Positions 27,752 to 36,453 of a stretch of 64,000 bases of DNA are shown here, piece after piece (position 1 is the first letter of the stretch; each line of letters begins with the position of its first letter). This DNA comes from an uncultured Lachnospiraceae bacterium (GTDB taxonomy: Bacteria > Bacillota_A > Clostridia > Lachnospirales > Lachnospiraceae): contig CANOBT010000001.1 of assembly GCA_947564305.1 (NCBI GenBank), forward strand, positions 58,082 to 122,081. Reading direction: 5' to 3'. The notes beneath the pieces were generated by a model that saw only the letters and a program-made list of their open reading frames with translations, did not search any database and was not told where the DNA came from. Position numbers and translations under genes: made by a program.

Positions 27752-29914
27752 ATGAACAGGTTCAAAAAAATGCTTGCAGGGATATGGATTCTGTTTCTTT
27801 TTACAGGAACCGGATTCGGGATGCCTTCTGTAAAAGCAGTGTTCGATGAGACAGAGGCGGTGCATATCCGTGCAGAAGAGATTGAGGACGCCACCCTTGC
27901 GATCGGCACCCACCTGATTTCCCTGCATGCGATGAATGATTCGTTGTACAGGCTTGCCATACAGTCGGCAGAAGAGTCCGGGCAGCAGGAAACCTATTAT
28001 AAATCAGAGCTGGGAAACAGCGCGTGGTATGACGTAGGCGGCGCCGCCTCGCTGGATGCGGTACGGCCGGAAGGAAATGTAGTAGAGGACACCGTCATAC
28101 AAGAACTTTATTTTACACACCATACCAAATCCGATGGAATCACCTATGATCTGCGTACCGGCCAGCCCGTCAGTGTATTTGATATTGTATCTCCCTATGA
28201 TGTGGATGCCCTGCCGGAACTGGATTCCTTCCGAAATCAATATCAGGCATTAGAAGAGCATGAGGCAGATACCGAACTTTTGGACAACTTTTTAGATGAG
28301 GAGAGAAACAGGGCATTAGATGCTGATATGCAAAACTGTGATACCCAGCTTGCCAGGCTTCAAGCCTTTTATCAATCTCTTATTGGCTCAGGAAGACAGA
28401 AGTCCGCATTGGAAGCAGTGCTGCAGACCATGGAAAAAATCGATGCACAGAGAAGATTTGCCTCCTATACCCGAATCAAAGCCGGGCTGGATGCTTTGAT
28501 GGATGATGTATCAAAGGACGCTGAACTGGCGGGAAATACAGATTTGCTAGAAGCGCTTGGAACCTGTCTCCAGAACTTACAAAGCCGTCTGGACGAACTG
28601 GAAGGGCAGAGACGGGAAGAAGGTGAAACCGCCCTGTCCCAGACAGAATACCAATTAGAGCAGGAATTACTGGAGGCCTTAGAAGGTGGGAACGGCAATT
28701 CTGTATTGGATGAGCTGACTGTGCTGTATCATGTGCGTGAAGGAATTCATGCAGACATAGAACAGGAAAAAGCATTTCTGGATGAAAGACTGCTTCCCAT
28801 TGCAAAGCAGTTATATGAGACAACCGGTGATAAACTTGCAGAAAATGAATGGAATTATTATGAAGCTCTCAGAACACAGTTAGATGCAGAAGAGCAGGAG
28901 AACCAGGAAGTCCTGAAGCTGCAGGAGGAACTGGAACGCATTCAGGCGGAAAAGTGGAATGCACTGGATGAACAGAATCTGGACAAAGCGAATGTATTGG
29001 AACAGCAGTTTATAGATACCGCAGCCAGCCTGCGAAGTCTGGAGCAAAGTGGAATCTATGGACAGGAGAGCATGACGGCAAAAGTTCAGACGCAGAAAGA
29101 ATCCGCCATGAAATTAATCCATACACAGGACAGCAGTGTGGAAGAACTTCAGTACTATGTGGAAGGATTGCAGGCATTATGTACGATCATCCCCGAAACC
29201 GCCCTTACCGCCCTGGAAGAAGTGTCAGAAGAAATGTATATCGTTCAGTCTTCTCAGAGCGGCCCTGCCATTTATGACGCCTTAATTGACGAGTGTGACG
29301 AGATACTGGAAACTTATGCAAAACAAGATTCCGGATGGGATCAGGAGGAAATTTTAGATGATCTGATGCAGGAAATCGGATGTGTCATTACAGAAGATAC
29401 CATCAGCGGAACTCTGTCGGAGCAAAACCTGGCTCTTTGTACGCTTGCCGCATATTGCGAGCAGTCTCAGGAAACAGGGGCCCGTGCATTACTGGAACAA
29501 TTATCCGCCGGTCTTGCAGCACAGGAGAACAAAGGCGTTTTTCGGGCGCTGTCCCTCCCGGCAGAGGCTGACAGCGGCATGGGCCAGGAGCAGTATGTCC
29601 CTGCAGACCAGGTTGCCGCATGGTGTTCTTTCCGTTATGTATGGAATGAGGAACGCAACAGGGTTGTTCTCGCAAAGGGAAGCCGTTATTACATCTTTAC
29701 CGCATTTGACGACTGTGTTGTGCGGGAAAAAGGAAAAACCGAAACCATGCCCGCTCCGGCTCCGTTTCAGACAGCAGTCTATCTTCCCGGAAGTTATGTG
29801 GAACAGGAGTTTTCATGCAAGATCCAGGAACTTCCAGGTACAGGATATGCGGTACTGGTGGATCGATCGGTGCAGGAAAGGGCTTTGGAAATCTGTAATT
29901 TGATTGCAGAATAG
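27752..29914 (+). CDS. Large secreted coiled-coil protein with CuAO-N-like C-terminus
   Basis: A signal peptide (residues 1-29, ending VKA) is followed by ~600 residues of mostly helical, Glu/Gln-rich coiled coil with many short heptad segments. The last ~90 residues (FRYVWNEERNRVVLAKGSRYYIF and on) resemble copper amine oxidase N-terminal-like stalk domains, which are common in secreted Firmicute proteins. No catalytic motif. AGGAGGTG precedes ATG 27752. With the TolC-like protein upstream it probably forms an extracytoplasmic scaffold or channel around the CIS. Confidence 0.65.
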   Translation: MNRFKKMLAGIWILFLFTGTGFGMPSVKAVFDETEAVHIRAEEIEDATLAIGTHLISLHAMNDSLYRLAIQSAEESGQQETYYKSELGNSAWYDVGGAASLDAVRPEGNVVEDTVIQELYFTHHTKSDGITYDLRTGQPVSVFDIVSPYDVDALPELDSFRNQYQALEEHEADTELLDNFLDEERNRALDADMQNCDTQLARLQAFYQSLIGSGRQKSALEAVLQTMEKIDAQRRFASYTRIKAGLDALMDDVSKDAELAGNTDLLEALGTCLQNLQSRLDELEGQRREEGETALSQTEYQLEQELLEALEGGNGNSVLDELTVLYHVREGIHADIEQEKAFLDERLLPIAKQLYETTGDKLAENEWNYYEALRTQLDAEEQENQEVLKLQEELERIQAEKWNALDEQNLDKANVLEQQFIDTAASLRSLEQSGIYGQESMTAKVQTQKESAMKLIHTQDSSVEELQYYVEGLQALCTIIPETALTALEEVSEEMYIVQSSQSGPAIYDALIDECDEILETYAKQDSGWDQEEILDDLMQEIGCVITEDTISGTLSEQNLALCTLAAYCEQSQETGARALLEQLSAGLAAQENKGVFRALSLPAEADSGMGQEQYVPADQVAAWCSFRYVWNEERNRVVLAKGSRYYIFTAFDDCVVREKGKTETMPAPAPFQTAVYLPGSYVEQEFSCKIQELPGTGYAVLVDRSVQERALEICNLIAE

Positions 29915-29971
29915 ATACAATAACAAGAAGCACACAAAAGAAAAAATGAAAAGAAACAGAAAGGAGAAAAA

Positions 29972-31663
29972 ATGGCTGAATATTTATCACCTGGAGTATA
30001 CGTGGAGGAATATGACAACGCCCCCCGTGGAATGGAAGGTGTAGGAACAAGCACCGCCGGATTTGTGGGATTGGCAGAGAAGGGCAGTACAAAAGGCGCG
30101 CCGGTTTTAATTACCAATTATGCAGAATTTCTTCGCAGGTTTGGAGGATATTTAAGCGAATTTGCTTTTGGCGAATACCGGTACCTTGCAGGAGCCGTAG
30201 AGCAGTTTTTTATGAATGGAGGGACCCGGTGTTATGTAGCACGTGTGATTCCTCAAGATGCGGGCGCGGCAGAATTCCAAAACGAGGCTCTCAAAATATC
30301 AGCAGCCAATGAAGGGAGCTGGGGAAACCGGATTGTTCTGGAATTTACGGAAACTACAAAGAAAAAAATGCAGCTTCTGGAGAAAAAGTCAGAGAGAGTA
30401 TATCTGGCAAAATCAACTACAGGCTTTGAGGAAGGCAGCCTTGTGAAAGCAGGAGAAGAATACAACCGGATCGTAACGATCTTTGACAGGGAAATTACCT
30501 TTGAGCAAGAGTTTGAACAGGACGTCGTCGATCCTGGGCTTGTACCCGAAAAAGTACTGTATCTGTCAGAATTGGAAGTACAGGTCCGGTATCAGGATGC
30601 GGTGGAAGTATTTTCAGAACTCAGCCTGTATCCTGCGTCCAGAAATGAAATCTCTGTACGGATGAAATCCAGTGAATTGATCAAATTGGAGCTTTTGGCG
30701 GGATGGAAGACGGAATTAAAAAACCCGGTGACACAGCTTCTCGGTGAGGAAGGGCCTGTGATCGTATTGTCCGCAGGACGGGACGGGACCATAGAACATG
30801 TCAATGCAGGGACTTTTATCGGAGAAGATCTTGGACCGGGAGCACGCACCGGAATCCAGGCGTTTCTAGAAAATAATATCGTCAGTATTATGGCGGTTCC
30901 GGGAATCACGATGCCGGATGTGATGGTCTCCCTGGTAGCGCATTGTGAAAACACAGGGAGCCGGTTTGCCGTGCTGGACATGCCCCAGAATCTTTCGGAA
31001 CCGAAACCCCTGCTGGAATACCGGGAACTGATCGACAGTACTTATGCAGCCATGTACCATCCATGGCTCCAATGCTTTGACCGCACGACCCAGAAGGCAG
31101 GGTATTTCCCGCCGTCCGGTGCGGTGATGGGGGTGTACTCCAGAACAGACATTGCAAGAGGGGTCCACAAGGCCCCGGCCAATGAAACCGTATCCTGCAG
31201 CGGATTGCAGATCCATTATACAAAAGGAGAGCAGGATATCCTGAATCCGGAAGGAGTCAACCTGATCCGTGCCCTGCCCGGCCAGGGAATCCGTATCTGG
31301 GGAGCGCGCACGGCAAGCAGCAATGCGTCTTTCCGTTATGTAAATATCCGACGTCTGTTTATTTTTGTGGAAGAAAGCATTAAAGCAAATACAAACTGGG
31401 TCGTATTTGAGCCAAATGACGCTGCTTTATGGAACCGGGTAAGGCAGTCCGTATCGGGTTTTCTCAATACCATGTGGAGAAACGGGATGTTTGCCGGAGC
31501 GACACCGGAAGAAAGCTATTTTGTAGATATCGGTCCCACTACGATGACAGAAGACGATATCCGCAATGGCCGTCTCATCTGTAATATAGGGATTGCCCCG
31601 TCCAGACCGGCGGAATTTGTGATTTTCCGTGTCACTCAGCATACGTCTGACGCGGAGGCTTAA
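29972..31663 (+). CDS. CIS contractile tail sheath protein
   Basis: The 563-residue protein begins with the sheath signature YLSPGVYVEE, followed by TSTAGFVGLAEKG, the FGGYLSEFAFGEYRYLAGAVEQFF block and MNGGTRCYVARV. The C-terminal sheath domain contains GIRIWGARTAS, YVNIRRLFIFVEESI and the WVVFEPND segment. It forms the outer contracting cylinder that drives the tube. A strong AAAGGAG lies before the ATG, fitting a high-copy product. Confidence 0.96.
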   Translation: MAEYLSPGVYVEEYDNAPRGMEGVGTSTAGFVGLAEKGSTKGAPVLITNYAEFLRRFGGYLSEFAFGEYRYLAGAVEQFFMNGGTRCYVARVIPQDAGAAEFQNEALKISAANEGSWGNRIVLEFTETTKKKMQLLEKKSERVYLAKSTTGFEEGSLVKAGEEYNRIVTIFDREITFEQEFEQDVVDPGLVPEKVLYLSELEVQVRYQDAVEVFSELSLYPASRNEISVRMKSSELIKLELLAGWKTELKNPVTQLLGEEGPVIVLSAGRDGTIEHVNAGTFIGEDLGPGARTGIQAFLENNIVSIMAVPGITMPDVMVSLVAHCENTGSRFAVLDMPQNLSEPKPLLEYRELIDSTYAAMYHPWLQCFDRTTQKAGYFPPSGAVMGVYSRTDIARGVHKAPANETVSCSGLQIHYTKGEQDILNPEGVNLIRALPGQGIRIWGARTASSNASFRYVNIRRLFIFVEESIKANTNWVVFEPNDAALWNRVRQSVSGFLNTMWRNGMFAGATPEESYFVDIGPTTMTEDDIRNGRLICNIGIAPSRPAEFVIFRVTQHTSDAEA

Positions 31664-31727
31664 AAAACACTCGTAGAAAAAAGGATACGGGAATTGGTGA
31701 TAAGAATAATAAGGAGGATTTCAAAAA

Positions 31728-32231
31728 ATGGCAAGAGTTACATCGGATAACCTGAGTATTCCGCTGACTAAAATGAATTTTATTGTAACAGCCGAATCGG
31801 CAATCGCTGCCTTCACCGAGGTGAGCGGTGTAGAGGCAAGTGTAGATGTGATCGAGTTCCGGCAGGGAAATTCTAACAGTCTGGCGCCCATCAAGCTGCC
31901 GGGGCTTGTAAAACATGGAAACGTGACATTAAAGTTTGGCTGTACTTTAAACAATGCGTTTATGGAGTGGGCCACAGCCTGCGTCAGCGAAACGCGTAAG
32001 GATGATAATGTCAGAGAAGTCAAGATTGAATTGGTCGATATTTCCAAAGAAGCCCCTACAACGGTGGCAACAACAGTATCCGGTTCCTGTGTATGGACTT
32101 TGAAAAATGCGTGGGTGACCAAATATTCTGCGCCTGACTTAAACTCAACGGCAAATGAAGTTGCGATTGAATCGGTAGAACTGGCATATGAAGAGCTGAC
32201 CATTCCAGGTGAAGCCGGAGCAGGCGCATAA
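31728..32231 (+). CDS. CIS inner tube protein (gp19/Hcp-like), first copy
   Basis: The 167-residue tube protein fits the T4 gp19 family: MNFIVTAESAIAAFTEVSGVEASVDVIEFRQG, then LPGLVKHGNVTLKFG and the C-terminal SVELAYEELTIPG. Rings of it stack inside the sheath as the injected tube. AAGGAGG precedes ATG 31728, the best ribosome binding site in the operon. It sits directly after the sheath gene, as in eCIS and phage tails. Confidence 0.94.
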   Translation: MARVTSDNLSIPLTKMNFIVTAESAIAAFTEVSGVEASVDVIEFRQGNSNSLAPIKLPGLVKHGNVTLKFGCTLNNAFMEWATACVSETRKDDNVREVKIELVDISKEAPTTVATTVSGSCVWTLKNAWVTKYSAPDLNSTANEVAIESVELAYEELTIPGEAGAGA

Positions 32232-32329
32232 GCATAAAATATCACAATATTTCTGAAAAGTATCATAGAACCAGACACGGAAATCGGTTCCAAAAGATAC
32301 TTTGACAGATAACAGGAGGAAAAGGAAAC

Positions 32330-32692
32330 ATGACAACAGTGTATGAATTTGAACTGCCCAGAGGCTATCAGGATGCGTCCGGCGCTGTCCATAAAAAAGG
32401 AAAAATGCGTCTTGCCACAGCCGGGGACGAGCTGACTGCAGCTCGTGATCCGCGGGTACTGAATAATCCATCCTATCTCACGGTAGTGCTGCTTTCCAAA
32501 GTCATCACCGAGCTGGAAGGTGTGGATGCAATAAGCGGAAACCTGATGGAACATTTATATACGGCGGATTTGGCATTTTTGCAGGATATGTATGAAAAAA
32601 TCAATGCTGTAGAGCTGCCGGTCATGCATACCGTCTGCCCGCATTGCGGACAGGAACATGAGGTTCCGCTAAATTTTACGAGGGAGGGGTGA
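32330..32692 (+). CDS. Small CIS tail assembly protein with zinc-ribbon-like end
   Basis: The 120-residue protein begins with a beta hairpin segment (YEFELPRGYQDASG) and has a helical middle (LTVVLLSKVITEL). A short CPHCGQEH motif (Cys103, His105, Cys106, His110) near the end might bind zinc. Similar small proteins follow the tube gene in eCIS loci and in phages occupy the place of tail assembly chaperones. Its stop overlaps the next GTG start by 4 bases. Confidence 0.75.
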   Translation: MTTVYEFELPRGYQDASGAVHKKGKMRLATAGDELTAARDPRVLNNPSYLTVVLLSKVITELEGVDAISGNLMEHLYTADLAFLQDMYEKINAVELPVMHTVCPHCGQEHEVPLNFTREG

Positions 32693-32898
32693 GCCTCTAC
32701 CCGGAGGATAAGCTGTACCAGGAATTGTCTTTTATTGCCTATTATTACCACTGGGGCATGGAAGAGGTGCTGGGTCTGGATCACCGGAGCCGGCGGCGGT
32801 GGTGCAGGGAGATTTCCGAAATCCACCGGGAGATAAACCCTTCGGAGAGAAAGGAGAAAAGTCTGTTTGAACTCGGGTACAACGCAAAGCGGATTTAG
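32689..32898 (+). CDS. DUF6760-like small CIS protein
   Basis: The 69-residue basic protein has the pattern LYQELSFIAYYYHWGMEEVL, then HRSRRRWCREIS, which I recognise from the small DUF6760-type proteins of CIS loci. Start is GTG 32689, with GAGGGAGG just upstream, overlapping the previous stop (GTGA). This 4-base overlap of two small genes between tube genes mirrors the paired tail chaperones G and GT of phages, though no frameshift site is seen. Confidence 0.75.
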   Translation: MSLYPEDKLYQELSFIAYYYHWGMEEVLGLDHRSRRRWCREISEIHREINPSERKEKSLFELGYNAKRI

Positions 32899-32902
32899 GA
32901 GC

Positions 32903-33319
32903 ATGAATTTCCTGCTCCGTGTAGGCCAGAAGGATCTTCCGTGCAAAACGGTCCATGATTTTAAACAGGAGATAGAATACGAAACCATCCGGGAGGGCGG
33001 CAGGAACGATTCGGTACATATCCGGCCAAAACCAGTCACAAAGCCTTTTACTTTTCAAGTCGAACGCTATGTAGGGAGTGGATTTGAAGACCCGCTCCCC
33101 ACTGGACTGGTGCTGACGGAGGATTTGCTCGTCCTTGTAGGCGAACATCCGGGAAATTTCAGCGAGCCGCAGGCAGAATTTACTTTCCGGGGCTGTATCG
33201 TATCCGGTAAGAGCTATAGCGGCCTGGATGCAGAAAAGTCTGGCCTGATCGTTGAGACAACTACGATTGCCTATGAACAAATGGAGGTTCGCTGGAAAGA
33301 CGGGAAGGCAGCAACATGA
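32903..33319 (+). CDS. CIS tube protein, second copy (gp19-like)
   Basis: The protein (138 residues from ATG 32903) is a second tube-family member: FLLRVGQKDLPC, EIEYETIREGGRNDSVHIRPKP, KPFTFQVERYV and the end IAYEQMEVRW. Pvc- and Afp-type loci also have several tube paralogues, one of which caps or initiates the tube on the hub. AGGAG lies only one base before ATG 32903; TTG 32867 with AAGGAG 10 bases upstream is an alternative. It overlaps the next gene by 4 bases. Confidence 0.85.
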   Translation: MNFLLRVGQKDLPCKTVHDFKQEIEYETIREGGRNDSVHIRPKPVTKPFTFQVERYVGSGFEDPLPTGLVLTEDLLVLVGEHPGNFSEPQAEFTFRGCIVSGKSYSGLDAEKSGLIVETTTIAYEQMEVRWKDGKAAT

Positions 33320-34179
33320 GGCAGTTACGGCAAAAGCTGTCCAATCTTACGGAACACCGGCAGGAGGAAACTGTATATATCGAACAGATGGAGCAGTTTG
33401 CCCAGACAGTACTGGAGCGTTACAGGACAGGTATCCGAAGACTGCCGCTGTCCAATCTACTGCATCTGAAAACCCTTTCTTTGCAGACGGAAAAAGAGCC
33501 CGTTTCTGTAACCAATATTTCCAATTGGAATGTACAGCAGATCCGGGAAAGAGAAACGATTTCAAAACTGCTTTACAAAATCCAGAATCTGGATACAAAG
33601 GAAAGCCAGACTCAGAAAAAAGTAAAACAGGACAGCACCCGTATTGAAAAACTGGAGAGACAAATCAAAGAATCAGCGGGTGCAGGGCAAAAGCTGCTGA
33701 AGAGAATCCAATCCCAGACGGAGCGTGAAATCCGGTCCGTCCGTGAAGACACCTTATTCCATACAAGGGTAATCCACCGGAATATGCAGCAGATTGAACT
33801 GGAAAGCAGAAAGCAGATACGAGAAACCATACAGGAGGGATTTCAAAAGGAACTTCGGATTTTGCGCAGGATTCAGGAAGAACGGCAGGATGTCCTTCTT
33901 GTGTATCCGGATCTACGCTGGTATCTTACACAGGGCAGGCAAAGTGCCGGTGAAGAACCTGACAGCAGCTTTTTTTCTAAACAGCAGAGTCCAAAGAGCA
34001 ATCCGGTATTTTTCCGCCAGTTTGATTCCAGACAGGAGCCGCCGGATGCACCTGAAAAACAGGAAATCAGAGAAATTGTAAAAGAGCAGATCCAGGACCA
34101 GGCCGGATTGCTGACGGAAAAGATATACAGACGGTTAGAGCGGCAGCTTTTGGATGAAAAAAAGAGGCGCGGATTTTAA
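33316..34179 (+). CDS. Coiled-coil CIS protein, unknown (possible short tape measure)
   Basis: This is a 287-residue, highly charged helical protein. A long coiled coil rich in Gln, Lys, Glu and Arg spans ~85-195, followed by a Pro/Ser-rich linker and a C-terminal helix (~240-287). There is no recognised domain, no signal peptide and no membrane segment. It lies between tube and tube-hub adaptor genes, where a tape measure or tube-assembly factor would be expected, but it is short for that role. Overlaps the preceding gene by 4 bases (ATGA). Confidence 0.65.
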   Translation: MRQLRQKLSNLTEHRQEETVYIEQMEQFAQTVLERYRTGIRRLPLSNLLHLKTLSLQTEKEPVSVTNISNWNVQQIRERETISKLLYKIQNLDTKESQTQKKVKQDSTRIEKLERQIKESAGAGQKLLKRIQSQTEREIRSVREDTLFHTRVIHRNMQQIELESRKQIRETIQEGFQKELRILRRIQEERQDVLLVYPDLRWYLTQGRQSAGEEPDSSFFSKQQSPKSNPVFFRQFDSRQEPPDAPEKQEIREIVKEQIQDQAGLLTEKIYRRLERQLLDEKKRRGF

Positions 34180-34225
34180 AAGGATCAGAAAAACACTTTG
34201 AAAACAGGAGAAAGGGGAGGAGCCA

Positions 34226-34702
34226 ATGGCAGAAGCATATCTATGCCTGAGAAAAGGACAGGAGGAGACCGTTTATCCCCTTCCGTTTGCTCCGGAAAAA
34301 TTACGGTTGTCCACCGTAGGCAGGAGAAGCCAGATTAAAAGAGACTTTGAAGAAAAGAAAGGGCAGCGTTCCAAAAAAACATGGGAAAAGCAGTCGATTT
34401 CGGGAATCAATTTAAGTCTCCATCTTCTCTTTGACAAAAGCACAGAGGAAGATGGCTCTGTGCGCAGCGAGATAGAAGGACTGCTGGATGCTTTGGAAAA
34501 ATGTGCCGAAGATACAAAAATCGTTTTTTGTTGGAATCAAATGGAATTTTCGGGGACTCTAAAAAATCTATCTGCCGAGTATCTCATGTTTGACAGCCAG
34601 GGGCGTCCGGTACGTGCCAACGCGGATCTAACAATCTGCTGTCAGGATAAAGATGGAATCCAAAATTTATTGGAGCAGGATTACCGAGCCTTATTCCAGT
34701 AA
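34226..34702 (+). CDS. CIS tube-domain protein (Pvc7/Afp7 N-terminal-like), first copy
   Basis: The 158-residue protein fits the CIS tube-domain family that links tube and hub: FAPEKLRLST, SGINLSLHLLFDKS, IEGLLDALEKC, FCWNQMEFSGTL and SQGRPVRANADL. The usual C-terminal LysM domain of Pvc7/Afp7 is absent. AAAGGGGAGG precedes the ATG. A paralogue follows immediately. Confidence 0.82.
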   Translation: MAEAYLCLRKGQEETVYPLPFAPEKLRLSTVGRRSQIKRDFEEKKGQRSKKTWEKQSISGINLSLHLLFDKSTEEDGSVRSEIEGLLDALEKCAEDTKIVFCWNQMEFSGTLKNLSAEYLMFDSQGRPVRANADLTICCQDKDGIQNLLEQDYRALFQ

Positions 34703-34772
34703 AAGCTTATAGGCTTTACAAAACGGGCAAGCAGGCAGTCAAATTGGTTACATAGGAAAGAGGTGGCAAAAG

Positions 34773-35285
34773 ATGTTGGATAAAGCAGTGCTTGCTGTGG
34801 TGATGGAACAGGAGCAGCAGAATGCACTCAGTGTCCTGGACCGAGCGGTACAAAGGCTGTCCGGCAGGTCTGACAAAGAGCAAAGCTCCCGAATGCGGGT
34901 ACAAGGCCAGGGAAATGGACTTAAAATATTTGAAGTACAATTTAATCCGGCTTCTCTTAAAATCCAGGGAAACGGAGGCGCCAAAATTCCCGGCAAAAAC
35001 GAGAATGCACCGACGAACCAGAAACGGGAGCAATATGTATCGACTTCTTCTAAAGCACTTTCTTTGACACTGGATTTTGAAGGAGCAGATACAATGCATC
35101 AAGTCAATGGACTGCTTGGAATCAAGCAGGCGGCTGTAAATCCATGTGTATTATTTTGCTGGGGGGAAAATGTCTTTTCCGGATGCGTGTCACAGGCCAG
35201 CGGAGAATATACCATGTTTGACCATGAAGGACAGCCGGTCCGCGGAAAAGTCAACCTTACGATCATGCGGACGGACAGGCTTTGA
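34773..35285 (+). CDS. CIS tube-domain protein, second copy
   Basis: The 170-residue paralogue of the preceding gene has FEVQFNPASLKIQG, LSLTLDFEGAD, LFCWGENVFSG, GEYTMFDHEGQPVRGKVNLTI. It has an extra N-terminal ~50 residues and again no LysM domain. The FNP motif is typical of the family. AGAGGTGG lies before the ATG. The pair probably makes stacked adaptor rings between tube and hub. Confidence 0.82.
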   Translation: MLDKAVLAVVMEQEQQNALSVLDRAVQRLSGRSDKEQSSRMRVQGQGNGLKIFEVQFNPASLKIQGNGGAKIPGKNENAPTNQKREQYVSTSSKALSLTLDFEGADTMHQVNGLLGIKQAAVNPCVLFCWGENVFSGCVSQASGEYTMFDHEGQPVRGKVNLTIMRTDRL

Positions 35286-35306
35286 CTCTGGAAAAGGCAT
35301 ATAAAG

Positions 35307-36437
35307 ATGAAATATGAATATCAACAGCTCAAGAAAAAATATAACGGTTTTTCTGTTCCGGTCGTTCATATCTCAGTAGAAGGAAAAGGATTTGAGACAA
35401 ATCAGGCAGATATGGTAATCAGTGAAGTACAGGTACGCCAGACCTGTGGATTTGAGGCAGGGGATGCGGTATTTTCCATCTATGGATGTACGAATCCGCA
35501 GACCGAGGAATTTCTGTTTGAGGATCTGAAGCCTTATATTGCGCTGGGTTCCTGCGCCGTGTTGGAATTGGGATATCTGGGTGAACGGGAAGAAGTCTTC
35601 TGCGGCTACATCGCACGGGTAGAATTCATCCATGAGGAGATACCCTGTGTGGAGGTAACCTTAATGGATATCAAAGGAATCATGATGGCCGGAACCTGTG
35701 CGGGCCAGCTTCGGGCGTCCAGTTACGGGGAGGCTGTGCGGGAAATTTTTTCAGATAATCTCTACCAGGATTTAAAGCAAAAAGGGATTATCCGGAAATT
35801 AAATATCTCAGATACTCCGGACAAACAGGAGAAGTCCGAAGAGGGAATCCATACGATTGAATTATATTCGGAAAGCGCATATGAATTTGTGGTGAAAGCA
35901 GCAAAAAAATTTTACTATGAATTTTTTATAGACTGCGGAGATGTGTATTTTCGGAAAGCCAAATCTAATGAGTCAGAACTGTTCGTGCTGCGTATGGATG
36001 AATTGATTCTGTCCATGCGTATAAATTATGACATACGTGGGATTTTTCGAGAAGCAGAAGTCCGGAGTGTGGATGATGCCAAAGGCGTAACAGTAAAAGC
36101 GGTCAAAAAACAGATGAATAAGCTGTCCCATGGCAATAAGGTGAATGCTCTGTTAAAAGGAACCAAAAAAGTCTATGTGGATGCCTCGATCGGCTCTGCA
36201 AACGAGGCGGAGCTTCGGGCAGAATCGCTGTTAGAGACAGCGGCTTTCGGATTTGGAACACTGGAATGTGAATGCATCGGCATTCCCATTCTGCGGCCGG
36301 GACATTTCATCCGTCTGGAAGGGTATGGCGCTCCGGCAGATAATCGTTTTTATGTGACAGATGTGGAGCATATCTTATCAGAGGAGGGGTATATCACCCG
36401 GCTGACTGCGAAGACGGCATCGCTGGATGATACATAA
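35307..36437 (+). CDS. CIS hub protein (gpD / VgrG N-terminal-like)
   Basis: The 376-residue protein is the phage late-control-D type hub: a beta-barrel start (VPVVHISVEGK), ALGSCAVLELGYLGEREEVFCGYIARVEF, the helical insert SESAYEFVVKAAKKFYYEFF, and a C-terminal LRPGHFIRLEGYG, NRFYVTDVEHIL. It forms the trimeric hub under the tube. In VgrG it is fused to the spike; here the spike is the next gene. Confidence 0.92.
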   Translation: MKYEYQQLKKKYNGFSVPVVHISVEGKGFETNQADMVISEVQVRQTCGFEAGDAVFSIYGCTNPQTEEFLFEDLKPYIALGSCAVLELGYLGEREEVFCGYIARVEFIHEEIPCVEVTLMDIKGIMMAGTCAGQLRASSYGEAVREIFSDNLYQDLKQKGIIRKLNISDTPDKQEKSEEGIHTIELYSESAYEFVVKAAKKFYYEFFIDCGDVYFRKAKSNESELFVLRMDELILSMRINYDIRGIFREAEVRSVDDAKGVTVKAVKKQMNKLSHGNKVNALLKGTKKVYVDASIGSANEAELRAESLLETAAFGFGTLECECIGIPILRPGHFIRLEGYGAPADNRFYVTDVEHILSEEGYITRLTAKTASLDDT

Positions 36438-36453
36438 CTTAACGAGGTAGAAT

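Noticed and set aside
29382..29903. 173-codon plus-strand frame inside the coiled-coil secreted protein gene
   Set aside because: Out-of-frame shadow; no start signal, and the main frame is continuous with a conserved C-terminal domain.
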